Shown piece by piece: positions 34,327 to 45,600 of a stretch of 64,000 bases of DNA (its first letter is position 1; each line of letters starts with the position of its first letter). The DNA lies in assembly GCA_010015745.1 (NCBI GenBank), contig ML978271.1, positions 33,765 through 97,764 of the forward strand. Reading direction: 5' to 3'. Position numbers and translations under genes: made by a program. The notes under the pieces were generated by a model that did no database searches, was not told the DNA's origin, and saw only the letters and a program-made list of their open reading frames with translations. This DNA is from Setomelanomma holmii (taxonomy: Eukaryota; Ascomycota; Dothideomycetes; Pleosporales; Phaeosphaeriaceae).

Positions 34327-34750
34327 ATTTGGGGTTGTAAGAGTGCCTTGCATAAGACACGGTGTATATCTGGCTAGGAGGGGTCCCTGGTGGATGGTGA
34401 TGGAGAGATGTGTATGATTTGTGTGTAAGTGGGAGATGAACTGAAGGAAGAATCCGCAGCGACGATCAACGCATGATACTACGCCACAAGCCATGCCCAT
34501 CAGATCCCGCAGATTCGTGTACGTAGATGGTGAAGACATTGTCGGCTCTTCAGCTCTCGACTATCTACAGTGAGACTGCAACGCAGGTTGTTTCGGTACA
34601 CTCAACTAGATACAACACCAACTCCAGTAAAACGACAGCTTTCCTCCACGCAGACAATCTCGCGACAATCATCGATACGTCCACCATGGTCACAGAGCAA
34701 GGCAACTTCAGCTATTAAGATGATAGACTTAAACCTCACAGTAGTCCTGA
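34327..34750. other. intergenic before repeat tract
   Basis: 3' flank of the mL54 gene. No gene or RNA is supported in these 424 bp. The organised repeats begin just downstream. Confidence 0.4.
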
Positions 34751-34754
34751 CAGG

Positions 34755-35061
34755 CACGTGAGCAAGCCCGTCAGTACTGACGGGCACTGCGATCGATACT
34801 TTCTCCGAACTTTCCTGATTGGGCAACTCTCACTTGAGATTTGGATCGGCTCCCGCAACCGTCAGTACTGACGGGGCCCGAGATCCATGGTTGCTCCAAA
34901 CTTGCCTGATCGGGGAAATTTCACGACATCAGCACGTGAATCTTTCTGTCAGTACTAACAGGTTCTACGATCGACAGTGTCTCTAGCTTGCCTAAGTGGG
35001 AAGTTTCGAAATATTATCACGTAGGCCTGCCCGTCAGTACCAACGGGTCCTGCGATCCGCG
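34755..35061. repeat. four ~85-91-bp units centred on palindrome CCCGTCAGTACTGACGGG
   Basis: The first unit has the perfect 18-bp palindrome at 34767-34784. The second keeps 16 perfect bp at 34859-34874, the third is CTGTCAGTACTAACAG at 34946-34961, and the fourth is CCCGTCAGTACCAACGGG at 35030-35047. 18-mer starts are 91, 87 and 85 bp apart. Each palindrome is followed by a TGCGATCGA-like element and a CTTGCCTGATNGGG-like element. CACGTG (E-box) precedes units one (34755) and three (34933). A diverged fifth copy lies at 35425-35440, again with CACGTG at 35411. Confidence 0.85.
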
Positions 35062-35101
35062 CTTACTTCAAAGTTCCTTGATCGAGAAATCTTTCGTTGG
35101 A

Positions 35102-35255
35102 AGTGTGAATAGAAGAGTATAGGAGTGTGAATAGAAGAGTATAGGAGTGTGAATAGAAGAGTATAGGAGTACGAATGGAAGAGCCTACGAGTGTGAATGG
35201 AAGAGCCTACGAGTGTGAATGGAAGAGCATACGAGTGTGAATGGAAGAGTACAAG
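35102..35255. repeat. 22-bp minisatellite, seven copies
   Basis: Exact 22-bp period. The first three copies are identical (AGTGTGAATAGAAGAGTATA plus GG). Copies four to seven change to AATGGAAGAGC/G and a TACG end. No spacer is present, so it is a tandem repeat, not a CRISPR. The period is not a multiple of three, so it is unlikely to be coding. Confidence 0.9.
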
Positions 35256-35260
35256 AGCGT

Positions 35261-35350
35261 ATTGCTCCAAAGTCGTGAATTGCTTCAAAGTCACGAATTT
35301 CTCCAAAGTCGTGGATGTCGGTAAAGTGGTGAATGTTTCGAAAGCACCGA
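35261..35350. repeat. 18-bp tandem repeat, five copies
   Basis: Period 18, consensus ATTGCTCCAAAGTCGTGA, directly following the 22-bp array. Copies one to three are close to the consensus; four and five are degenerate (TCGGTAAAGTGGTGA, TTTCGAAAGCACCGA). Confidence 0.8.
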
Positions 35351-35682
35351 CAAGCTCAGCAATCCACAGCATCTCCTAACTTCCCGAACTAGAAGAGTCA
35401 CCGAAATCAGCACGTGAAATTGCTCATCAGTTCTGACCGGTGCTGCAATCAACGGGATCTCGACAGTTGTCCAGCATAATGAGTTCGAAGTATGGTGAAA
35501 GAAAGCATGCACAAAAGATTCCGTAGAACTTTGCCATTTCTTAAACGGCTTGGAAATATGTGTCTTACATACACGTAAGACCTGGACGCCGGTGCCAATG
35601 CGATGCCACACAAGTAAACCTCCGACCAGCCCTGTATCAGTGACAGGCTTGACGCTACTCAACTAAGGCGTCTAAATCCAGA
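35351..35682. other. convergent intergenic, 3' flank of UTP12
   Basis: 332 bp. It contains the diverged fifth palindrome unit (35411-35440) and nothing else that I can name. Confidence 0.4.
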
Positions 35683-38620
35683 TTAAGCAACATCCACAAA
35701 CCCTCTCTTCCTCCTACTCTTCCCCTCCTCTTCTAGCCTATCCACATCCTCCAGTCTAACCAATTGCGCCTCGTCGACTCTCTCGCCCACAAAACGCAAG
35801 GCTGCGATGTTGAATCCAATCAGATCCTTGTTACCCGTCAACGTTCTTCTTAGATCAGCTCTCATACTCTCCAGCACACTCTTGAGCTCACGACTCGACA
35901 CGATCTGCTTTTGATGTGTCTTCAACATGAAGAACAAGACGCGACATGTAAGCGTGACGTTCCATTGCTTCTGAACCCAGATCGAGAGGAAAGTGAAGAG
36001 CGCAGGGAGGGATGAGAAAGGCAGGACGAGAAGGGCGTCGTGTAGTTGTGCAGCCGGGATTTTGGAAAGTGTGTTGAGCACGTGGCGTTCGGCTGAGATG
36101 TTGCCAAGAGCGAGGAAGAGAGGGTTGCGTTGTGGTGGTGCGATTTTAGGATTGGCTTTGCGTTGAACTTCCCATGCGCGAACGACTTCTAGGTCAGCGA
36201 GACCGAGGTCGAGGGCTTCTTGGATGCGTTCGCCGGCTGTGAGGGTGCTGATTGTTTGCTTGGAGGCGTCGACTGCCTCGGGACGTTCTCCAGTCAGGTT
36301 TTCTTCGTCTTCGAGAGATGTAGCGAGGGTGTTTTCGTACATTTCCTCGAGTTCGCGCTCGCGCTCTTCTTCAAGGAAGATGGGCTCGTCTGACTTTGTC
36401 CAGATTCGTATGCTTTTGTCGTGGCTGGCTGTGACGACAAAATCACCCGTGCGTGCGACAGTCATGGCCCAGATCTCGCCGTGATGGCCCTGGAATCGTT
36501 GTATCTGCTCAAATTTGTCGCCATCCCAGCTTTTCACCGTCTTGTCTTTGCTCGCACTGAAGAAGATGTGCTTCTCGTCTCCATCGACTGGATGTGGGAT
36601 GAAGGAGATTTGCATGACGCTGTCCTGGTGGCCGAAGAGCGCTTTGTGGCAGTCGCCAAAGTCGAGACCCCATATTCGGACGTTCTTGTCAGCTGAACAT
36701 GTTGCGATGAGCTTGCTGTCGCTTGAAATTGACATATTGAGAACTGGCAGCTTGTGGCCGTATAGGTTGAGAAACAGCTTCAGTGAGTCTACGAAGAAGA
36801 CTTTGACGGTGTTGTCGAGTGTTGCAACGGCGAGCAACCGCGAATCTGGCGAGAATTGCACATTTAATACATCGTCGTTGACTTTCAGTATACGTGACTG
36901 GAAAAGTTTCAGTCGCGGTGTAGTCCGTTTAGTTCCGGGAATTTCTTCCTGTACGATCTCAAAGTTCCAGAACTTGACAATTTTGTCTGCACTACCCGTG
37001 ATGAGCGACTTGCCATCTGGATGTACTTGCATGGTCCATACGGCGCCCTCGTGGGCTGGGATCTTGTCCAGCTGTGAGGAAGCAGCGATATCGTATAGCT
37101 CAATGTCACCATCTTTGGTGCCCACGATAACGATTTTGTCACCAGGCAAGAATGCACAACATAGTGCGTATCCACACTCAAGCGTCCGTAGGCAGTTCTT
37201 CGTCCGTACATTCCAGATCTTTAGTCCTCCACTTGATGCGGAAGCCAACATTCGATCATCGGAACTCAGCGCCAGGGCCCGTATGTCGTTTCGGTGACCA
37301 GCAAGCTCCACAGAGAGCGTGCGATTGTAGTCTGGTGCTTCCTCTGATTTTGTCTTGCTTTTCTGCGGTATTTCGTATATGTCGATAAGGTTATTGTTGG
37401 TGCCAACAAGTAGTTGGAGCTTCTTGCTTCCACGAATGTGCATCCACGAGACTGATCTGACCTTGCCAGCAGTTCGCACAGTCACGTACGGCACAATAAC
37501 CTCGCCAATCTCAGTATCTGCGAGGTTGATTTTGTCCTCGACGTCCTCTGTATCTTCGACTCCACTCGTCTCGGCTTTGGCCTTTTCCCGCTTCCTCCTT
37601 CTTTTTCGCGCCAGGCTTTTCTTGACCTCTTCTTCGCTTCGTATCCGCCATATCTCCACCGCCTTCTCTGCCCCGTGGACCGCAATGTAATCCGACCTTG
37701 CATAGAATGCGATACCTTGTGTTCTGTCTTTCCCTTGGCGATAAAGAATGCCTCGGGTAGCCAAGTATTGCTGTTCCGCTCGTTCACCAACCGCCGCGCC
37801 AGCTCTTCGAAGGCCCTGCAGGTCGATGGCCCAGACCTTGAGCTCGCCATCATTTCCTGCAGTCATGCAGCCGCTGCCGTCTGGTGACACTCCCAGCGCC
37901 CAGCATTCTCCGTTCGTCTGTGCAATGTGCGTCTCGATGCAGTGTTGCGAGCTGACATCCCAGATCTTGATCAAAGCATCCTTGCTGGTCGAAAGTAGAA
38001 ATGCTTGGTCTGAGTCCATCTCAACGTCCTCCGCATCTGCAACATCTTCTTGCGGGTCGCTCTTTGGGTGTAAGAAGTGCAGCCCTGTGATCTGGCCTTT
38101 GTGTCCTCTTAGTTTGAACAGCCCGGTTTCCGAGACCAGATCCCAGATGACGATATCGGTGTCCTTGGAGCCACTTGCCAATCGCACGCCTGTTTGGTCG
38201 AAGGCTAATATTGTGACGGCCGATTTGTGTCCATTGAAGCTGATAATGACCGTCGATGTTCGGGCGTCCCAGATGCGTATGCTGCCGTCCGCGTAGCCCA
38301 CTGCAAAGACATCCTGGTCCACTTGGCTGCGACATATTACTGTGACCTCGTCTGTACAAGTCGAATCGCGCCATCTACTCAGAAGCTCGCCCTTCTTCAC
38401 ATCCCAGCAAAGAACTTCTTCATTTGCGGCGGCGTATGCGCGACCGGCGCCGGCAGGTCGATTCGAGGCTGGTTGGGTGACGCCTTCTGAAGTCCAGACG
38501 ATGTTCGAAGTGGCAGTCGCGACCACCCCGAAGGCATCAGATTGCTCATATTTGCTAACAGACGTCAGAAGATGTGCGCTTCTGAAGCTCGCACACGACT
38601 TACCTGTATGATCTCACCAT
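35683..38620 (-). CDS. UTP12: U3 snoRNP WD40 protein UTP12 (Dip2/WDR3)
   Basis: UTP-B subcomplex subunit of the small-subunit processome, acting in nucleolar pre-18S rRNA processing. A 17-nt first exon (38620-38604; MVRSY plus two bases) is joined by GTAAGT ... GTTAG to 38554-35683, giving 962 residues; the joined start reads MVRSYSKYEQSDAFGVV, matching the family N-terminus. Two tandem WD40 propellers follow, with repeats such as VGYADGSIRIWDA, SGSKDTDIVIWDL, TGSADKIVKFWNF, ATCSADKNVRIWGL and TASHDKSIRIWTK. A KKSLARKRRRKREKAK basic stretch separates parts of the first propeller. The C-terminal ~200 residues are the helical Utp12 domain (NVTLTCRVLFFMLKTHQKQI). The gene is divergent from ARPC2. 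Confidence 0.96.
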
Positions 38621-38924
38621 GGCTGCAAGTCTCCAAACAGAATCAGGGTATCAATTGAAAAAGAAAAGGAATGCGAATCAGAAGAGCCTGCGTAAGCTCA
38701 TTGGTATGTATTGTGGTGAGAGGCTCTATGCGCCATGGCAATGTCGACCTCTGTGACTTTTGCAAGCCGCGAACTTTTTGGCGAGCGCTACCAGCAGAGG
38801 GGCACTAGCAGGGATGACCGCCAGCCTTGCACTAGACCTCACTCCCGAACCTCCGCAACACCAAGCAGGCCACAGCTCCCCGCCATTCCAGAGTCCTACT
38901 GCACATAGACGTCCCACCGTCGCC
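38621..38924. promoter_or_regulatory. bidirectional promoter, UTP12 / ARPC2
   Basis: 304 bp between divergent starts. No certain motif. Confidence 0.35.
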
Positions 38925-40076
38925 ATGCTGCTCCTCGACTATCAGAATGTCCTCATTGAGTCCCTGCTCAAGGACCGTTTAAACGGGTGCAAACTACCCC
39001 GCCGTCCTCCGCTCAGCAGGTAGCTAACGGCGTGCAGAGGAGCTCCAGCGAACATTGACCAGGTCGTGTCCGACTTCGATGGCGTCACATTTCACATCTC
39101 GACACCGGAGAGCAAGACAAAGATTCTAGTATCGCTGCGCATCAAGTGCTACCAGGAATTGGTGCAGTATGGCGCGCAGTCGGTGCTGGAGCGCGAGTAT
39201 GGACCATACATTGTTGCTCCAGAGTCTGGCTACGACTTCTCGGTGCTGGTTGACCTAGACAATCTGCCATCAGATCAGGGTATGCTCATTCGCGGACTTT
39301 CCTGTGGCGAGTGCTGACGATTGAGCAGAGGGCAAGGATGATCTGGTTCGGCGCATATCTCTGCTCAAGCGCAATGCCATGGCTGCACCCTTCGAGCAGG
39401 CCTTCGACGAGTTCCACCAGCTACAAGAAGAAGCATCCAAATACACATCTGAGGCCGCGCCGCAAGGCATTGCAGAAGGTGGTGAGACTCGGGCGATCCA
39501 CTACCGCGAGGAGGAAGCAATATACGTCAAGGCCAGTCACGATCGAGTCACCGTCATCTTCTCTACTGTTTTCCGTGAGGAGACAGATAGGATATTCGGG
39601 AAGGTGTTTTTGCAGGAGTTCGTTGATGCTAGGCGGAGAGCTATCCAAAACGCTCCACAAGTGCTGTTCAGGAATGAACCACCCCTTGAGTTACAGGGTT
39701 TCCCGGGCATCAACAACTCCGGCTCTGGCGAGATCGGCTACATTACGTTTGGTGAGGCAGAAGCTCTCCTCTGCTTTGTATTCTGCTGACAGGACCAGTT
39801 CTCTTTCCCCGCCATCTTACGCAACAACGACGGGCGGAGATTATTTCCCACATTCAAACTTTCCGCGACTACTTTCATTACCACATCAAAGCATCAAAGG
39901 CGTTCATTCATTCCAGGATGCGCAAGCGGACAGCCGATTTCCTTCAAGGTACACTTAGTCCAACCCATATGCAAATGTATCGCTAACCACTTGTAGTTCT
40001 TCGGAGAGCAAGGCCAGAAGCGGAGGAAAAGGAACGGAAGACTGCCAGTGGCCGAACTTTCAGGGTCCAGGCATAA
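38925..40076 (+). CDS. ARPC2: Arp2/3 complex subunit 2 (34-kDa, ARPC2)
   Basis: Core scaffold of the Arp2/3 complex, which nucleates branched actin at endocytic patches. Five exons: 38925-38986, 39038-39279, 39329-39751, 39799-39948 and 39997-40076. All phases agree, giving 318 residues. It opens MLLLDYQNVLIESLL, continues VVSDFDGVTFHISTPESKTK and LVQYGAQSVLEREYGPYIV, and the second half has YVKASHDRVTVIFSTVF and FGKVFLQEFVDARRR. HIQTFRDYFHYHIKASKAF and SRMRKRTADFLQVLRRARPE complete the conserved C-terminal helix that contacts ARPC4. The first donor is GTGCAA, slightly unusual, but the frame requires it. The yeast name is ARC35. Confidence 0.95.
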
Positions 40077-40424
40077 GTAGGATTGTAGTAGAGTGCTGTA
40101 GCTTAATTGTTACCATCACCAAGCTAATGGCGGTGGTTGGCGCCTTCGATTAAGCAGGCACAGAGGGAGAACACAGCATCTCGAGATTCTGTGGCAACCA
40201 GGCAACTGTTACTGCCATACCAACCAGAGAGAATATAGAACCATGATTTAACGCAACAATTTGAAGTCAGTCCAGGTTCTTGATATCGGGTTAGTGAAAC
40301 TGTCTGTGCGCAGCAGTCGCGACTTCCACTTTCGACGCGTCCCTAAACTCCGCCGTCCAACTTTTTGGCCATTCGAGTACTTGACCCCGCTGTTCCACCT
40401 CTGAACCCATACAAAGACGCAACC
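40077..40424. other. intergenic, promoter of dynamitin gene
   Basis: 348 bp between same-strand genes; nothing further seen. The frame is open upstream of the chosen dynamitin ATG, to a Met at 40365. Confidence 0.4.
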
Positions 40425-41723
40425 ATGTCAGAAGCGACAAGACCGAAGTACGACAATCTTCCTGGCATTGACACAGCGCCTGACATCTACGAAACCCCGG
40501 ATCTCGCAGAGGACGTCTCCACAATCCAAGCTTCTACTGTCGTCTCCGAGTCTGACGGTGATGATGATCAAGACCGGTCCGCAGTACACCACCAGCGCCT
40601 CCAGACCGACCAAGCGCGCAATCGCTTCCAACCCTCGCGCGTAGACGCACAAGGAGTCGACTTCTCAGACAACATCGCTGCACAGCGCCGCTCATACCGC
40701 ACATCCACCCGAGCGCGGCGGCGACGAGGCGAGATACTGGGCGATGATAGCGATGGGGAGAAAGAGACGTTCGTGGCGAAGCTCGCTAGGGTGAAGACCG
40801 AGCTACACGAGCTCGAAAGTGAATACCAGCAGAAGATAGCGACAGGAGACAAGTCTAAGATCGAGGAGAAAGACCCAAAACAACATTTGGAGGACATGGC
40901 AAGCCGAGTGGATTCGATATATGCTTTGCGGCGTGGCGGTGCGCGCGGCCCAGAAGCCCAGCTTGACAGGACAGTCAAGAAGTTTAGGGACTACAAGCCC
41001 TTCGAACCAAGCCCACATCTCACCCAAGCGATTGCCAACCAACCACCACTGCCGGGCACGCAGATTCAGCGGAATCAGTTGGAGTATGTCTTGGACCAGG
41101 CGGCGCAGTTTGACAAGAGGATCACACAATTGGAGACAAATTTGGGCCTGAACGGCAACACGATGCCGGAATTGAGTGACCGAGCAACATTTCCAGTGTT
41201 TACTACACTTCAAAGATTAGAGCAAACGCTGGGCGTCATTGGCGACGCCTCAACAAACAACATGGATGCTGCGGTGCAACAGATTAAGAAGCTCACAGGA
41301 GACGCCGAGCAACTCAAGGAGACCCGACTCGAGGCTGCACGCACTGGAAGTGGAACTGGATCAGGCGATGCTAAAGCTGTCACTTATCCTGACCACGAGG
41401 CTAAAATCAACGCTTTGTATGGCACATTGCCCTCGATCGACAAGCTTGCCCCAATTCTGCCGCTCGTACTCGAACGCCTTCGCACGTTGCGTCTCCTACA
41501 CACGAGCGCCTGGCAGGCCGACCAAGTGCTGACAGAGCTGGAAACGCGCCAAGCAAAGCAAGAGGAAGAGATCAAGAAATGGGAAGGGCAACTCGTTATT
41601 GTGGAGAAAAGTATGGAGGAGGCCACAAAAGCTATGCACGGCAACATGAAAGTCGTGGGCGACGACGTGAAGAGGATCGAGGCCAGAGTGGAGAAGCTGC
41701 TCAGCGAACATCCAGTGGAGTGA
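40425..41723 (+). CDS. DCTN2: dynactin subunit 2 (p50 dynamitin)
   Basis: Dynactin shoulder subunit linking dynein to cargo, required for nuclear migration and vesicle movement in hyphae. Single exon, 432 residues. I chose the ATG at 40425 because MSEATRPKYDNLPGID carries the family's N-terminal KYxxLPxID motif; a Met 20 codons upstream adds no conserved residues. DIYETPDLAED is the second conserved N-terminal element. The rest is largely coiled coil (ETFVAKLARVKTELHELESEYQ; QFDKRITQLETNLGL; LETRQAKQEEEIKKWEGQL), with LYGTLPSIDKLAPILPLVLERL as the conserved central helix region. No membrane segment. Clear family match, normal length. Confidence 0.94.
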   Translation: MSEATRPKYDNLPGIDTAPDIYETPDLAEDVSTIQASTVVSESDGDDDQDRSAVHHQRLQTDQARNRFQPSRVDAQGVDFSDNIAAQRRSYRTSTRARRRRGEILGDDSDGEKETFVAKLARVKTELHELESEYQQKIATGDKSKIEEKDPKQHLEDMASRVDSIYALRRGGARGPEAQLDRTVKKFRDYKPFEPSPHLTQAIANQPPLPGTQIQRNQLEYVLDQAAQFDKRITQLETNLGLNGNTMPELSDRATFPVFTTLQRLEQTLGVIGDASTNNMDAAVQQIKKLTGDAEQLKETRLEAARTGSGTGSGDAKAVTYPDHEAKINALYGTLPSIDKLAPILPLVLERLRTLRLLHTSAWQADQVLTELETRQAKQEEEIKKWEGQLVIVEKSMEEATKAMHGNMKVVGDDVKRIEARVEKLLSEHPVE

Positions 41724-42695
41724 GCATCATGCCTGGCTTTGAGCCTTACTCGGACGCTCAAGAGTTGTCCGTCATTACTTTGTTATGCGAGAGTCATTCA
41801 GTCAGTCCACCCTTATGCTTAGAGATACCCCGGTAGTTGAATGAGTCTGTCTGTGATCTATTCAACCAAGATCAATTTGTCCGCTGTAAATACATTTGCG
41901 TGTAGCTGCTGATAGTCCACAGCTAGTTACAGGTGCCACCAACATATAATGTAATGCCCATGCCATTCGCTGTTTTCGAATCGCACCTGAGATCCGAGAA
42001 GGCGCGACAGAGACGCCGACTTGAGAGGGATTGCCGTCGCTGCTCTTTGTTTGACAACACAACACCATGGACATCCGCTTGCAGTCCCACCCCCGCTCAA
42101 CACATCTGCGAGGACTTCTCGGCGAGCTCGACCTTCATTCTGCAACTTTGCAACAACCAGCGACCGTTCACCTGAGCTGGTCCGTACCTGTGACCTCCGA
42201 TAATGTGCGCCTCTCGCATGTCTCTTTCGAGACCGGTGAGCTCAATCATTACAGCCTGGTTGCAATGGCTTGCAAAGCTCCCTCTGGCAATTCGCCTTGA
42301 CGCAGCCTTGTGGTCGCAGCAAATAGTAGTTGAAACGGGCTGAAGATGCCTGTCACATTGGCAGCGCTTACGCGAGGCGAAGGCATCTCGACTTCGAGAC
42401 TTCCGCCCACAACTCTTTAATATCCGCTTCCGGATCTACAGTCTCATCGTATAGTTTCTCCATATGTGCACTAAATTCTCTCTTCTGCCAGCTTGTAGAG
42501 ACACCTCCTAGACCAACTTTCCGCATTTCAGCCTGTCAGCCTTGTGCGCAACCACCACAAACCCAGCAGACGTACTGATGACGTTTAATTAGACAACGTC
42601 GCTCTGACGGAAGAAAGGAGAAGTTGTCCAAGGCAGTCGCGAAGTAGCTGTGTTCATCATGTGCAGAGTGGAAGAGCGCATCTACATATCGGCAG
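41724..42695. other. intergenic at housekeeping/accessory boundary
   Basis: 972 bp with only short, unconvincing open frames. It marks the change from densely packed conserved genes to fungus-specific ones. Confidence 0.4.
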
Positions 42696-45600
42696 ATGAG
42701 CATCGCTCGAAGTTCGAAGATGCGTTCCCATGCGATAAGGCTTGACATGGTAGACTTTGCTCCAAGGTTAAGAAACGGACCACCGAGTATTATGCCAAAC
42801 AACCACTTATATCGCGCAATGACACGCCCTCCCCAGTCAATCCGCCTACACCGAATGGGACTGGCACTGATCTCGTTCAGCAGCGACGTCCAGGTGCAAG
42901 CAACAAGTCAAAGGGGATGAGACCAGAAGTTGTTATCGAGACCGGACACAAGAGCGGTGAACGCCCTCCAGCCAGATCCTCGTCTCCGCCGGACATCAGT
43001 CCACTCCCTGCTCCTGGACGGGAAAGTTTCAAGCCCCAGCAGCGCCAGCCAGGCCAGAGCGCCAGACAATTTGCTACTCGTTATGGGTTTCGACTGATCA
43101 AACCGGAAACCATCATCGAGTTCGGCAGCAAGGACAAAGACAGAGGCAACGAGAATTCGGTAATATCGAATCCCAGCAGAGCAAGACAAACCCGGTTGGG
43201 GGCCAAATCAAGTAACGTAATTGGAAAATTACCGCAAGTTACAGCTTCCATGAAATCCGTCGATGTTCGCAATGTAGAGGAATATAGCTCAGACGAGAGC
43301 AATGGCTATGCGCACAGGTTCGTCACGCTGCCTGCAAAGGCTAATGTCAGTACGAAGCGCAGCAAGACATTGTACGAGGGGCAAGAGTCTGAAACCACCC
43401 CTGCGTATACCTTTGCAAAGCACATTAGTAGCGCGCTTGCCAATGAAGCCAATTAACGAGGTCGAACGAGTTCCCGTTACCCTCCTTCTCCCTTTCCTTC
43501 AACCAATGCACAACACTCCGCTGCACTTTCTACTGCTGGGCAAGACGGATCCGCCGACGAGTCCTCCAATGCTTACGGTGTGGGATCGCGGCGCCGTGCT
43601 TTCGTAAGCGAACGGAGAGATCAAGTGCGCCGGCGACCTGAGGCATTGGATCGCGAAGTAGCCGCCAATCTTGCAAGAGAGGAGAACATCAAGCAAGTTC
43701 GCTTTGAACTGGGTCGAGCTGAATCTCGTGCGAAAGAGAGGGCAGAGAATCTGCTCACAGAGAAAGAGAAGCAGCGAGCGCTAGAGCGAGAAGAGGCACG
43801 ACGGCAAAAGCAAGAGCACGAAGATAAAGTTCCGAGAGATGGTATGGAGAAGGGGACAATCGACAAAGATCGAACATTTGAGCTCCTTGTGCAAGCATCG
43901 AAACCCCTTTCGAGAGATGACAGTGTTGATATCTCCAACAACTCTTATTCACGGCATCCGAGCGCACGCATGCATGCGCCGCCACCGGTATCGCTTCCAT
44001 CCAACTTCGACAACCGTCCGCCTTCAGCGCGCCGAACATCTCTCTCGTCACAGGACAATCCGTTCGCTGCCCCACCCGCTCGTGGTATAGGATCCACCCT
44101 TGACAATCGTTCCGCACCTCACGTCTTCTCCCCATCGGTAGTGGTACACCAAGATCCTTTGGATGCCCGCAACATGCTTGACGCCCGGCCTGCAGTACGG
44201 CAGACTTCTGATGGCCGCTACACCTTGGAACGACGTGGCACTACTGCTCACAACACCTCACGACTGGTCAATCGGGAGACGGGTCGACCTGCTGGGTACG
44301 CGCAAAAATACGTGACAAGTTTCGATGATGATGAGATGACCAACGGACAATTGCAGCAGCGGGGCGCTTCAATAGTCGATGTTCAAAAGGACCTACCGAC
44401 CTCAACAATCGATAAAACGGTCGAGGATGCAAAGTGTCTCCTGGAGAAGGGAGCTCTTGATCCTTCACATACACAGTCCTGGACAGTCGACCATCTTCAT
44501 CCATCGGCCGACCACCTACACGTGATAACAACCCGGTCAAACCTGAGCTTATCATTGAGTTCGGATCCAAGAATGATAGGAGCAAGAAGTATACAAATAT
44601 TTCTTTGTCAAATTCGGCTTCCAAGAGCTTCTCCATTGGATCAGGCTTGGTCGATGACGTTGCTGTTGATTCGCCCGGCTCTGATGCATCTTACACAATC
44701 TGCACTGGATATCCTGAAGCGCCCTTGCCTCCTAGTGCTACATTGTACAGTCACTACCAAAGCTACAATACAACACCAATAGTTCCTCGTGGCCATGGAC
44801 ACCATTATCATCACACCGTGTCTACCTCAGCTTACTCTGACATAAGTCGGATACCCTCACTTTTTGTTACTTCAGATCCTGATTATGACTGGCCGACAAA
44901 CACAAGAGATGCGAGAGTCACAGTTCAAAATCCTTCGACAGCTGCTGCGCCGTTGTCACCAGGCAGAGCACGTGGCCACGTTAGTACCGGCTCCGGCGGC
45001 TACAGCACTGCGGGCCAAGCGCGCTTTGTAGGTCCTATGCCAGTAACATCTGAGAACGAAGTCAGTGTGTTGACCCAAAACGATGCCGACAACGCAGTGG
45101 CCCCGATACGGCAAGCGGAGCCCAGACTATTCAAAGGAGACCACGGTGTAGAGTATTCGCGAGGTTTAGAACAAAACAGTCCTCCGGCAGATGAAATGCG
45201 GGATGGGATACTGGGCCCCGAAGATCAAACCACAATAGGAGCGGGCAGCGAAGCCGGCCGCAACAGTGTCAGTACGAATCAATTTGCAGGATGGGAGGGG
45301 GAGGGCTTGGCTCATTTTCTCAGAGATGACAGTGACACGGGCGATGAAGGTACAAAGGAGGAATCAGCAAACAAATCAACGAGGTCGATCTTGCTAAATG
45401 AGTTGCGTGAGCATGGCAACGTTAGGACACCTGTTATCCGTGGGCCAGTCCAGACGAGCTGGATCTTATGAGTTACGAAGCTGCGCTTGCGCTTGCGGAC
45501 CCGGTGGCAGTGCCAGAAGAACATGAAGCCTCGAGCTCTGAAGAACAGATCATGGTTCAGCACACGTGCCTACAGCATGCGACACACGGGAAGATCCGTG

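Noticed and set aside
35102..35255. CRISPR-like periodic repeats
   Set aside because: The 22-bp units are directly abutting with no unique spacers, and the genome is eukaryotic; it is a minisatellite.
35034..35372. 112-codon minus open frame over the tandem repeats
   Set aside because: The 22-bp period shifts frame at every copy, so the peptide is not repeat-conserved; it is a by-product of repeat sequence without stops.
41862..42300. several overlapping 60-80 codon frames
   Set aside because: None has splice support or protein-like composition; treated as intergenic.
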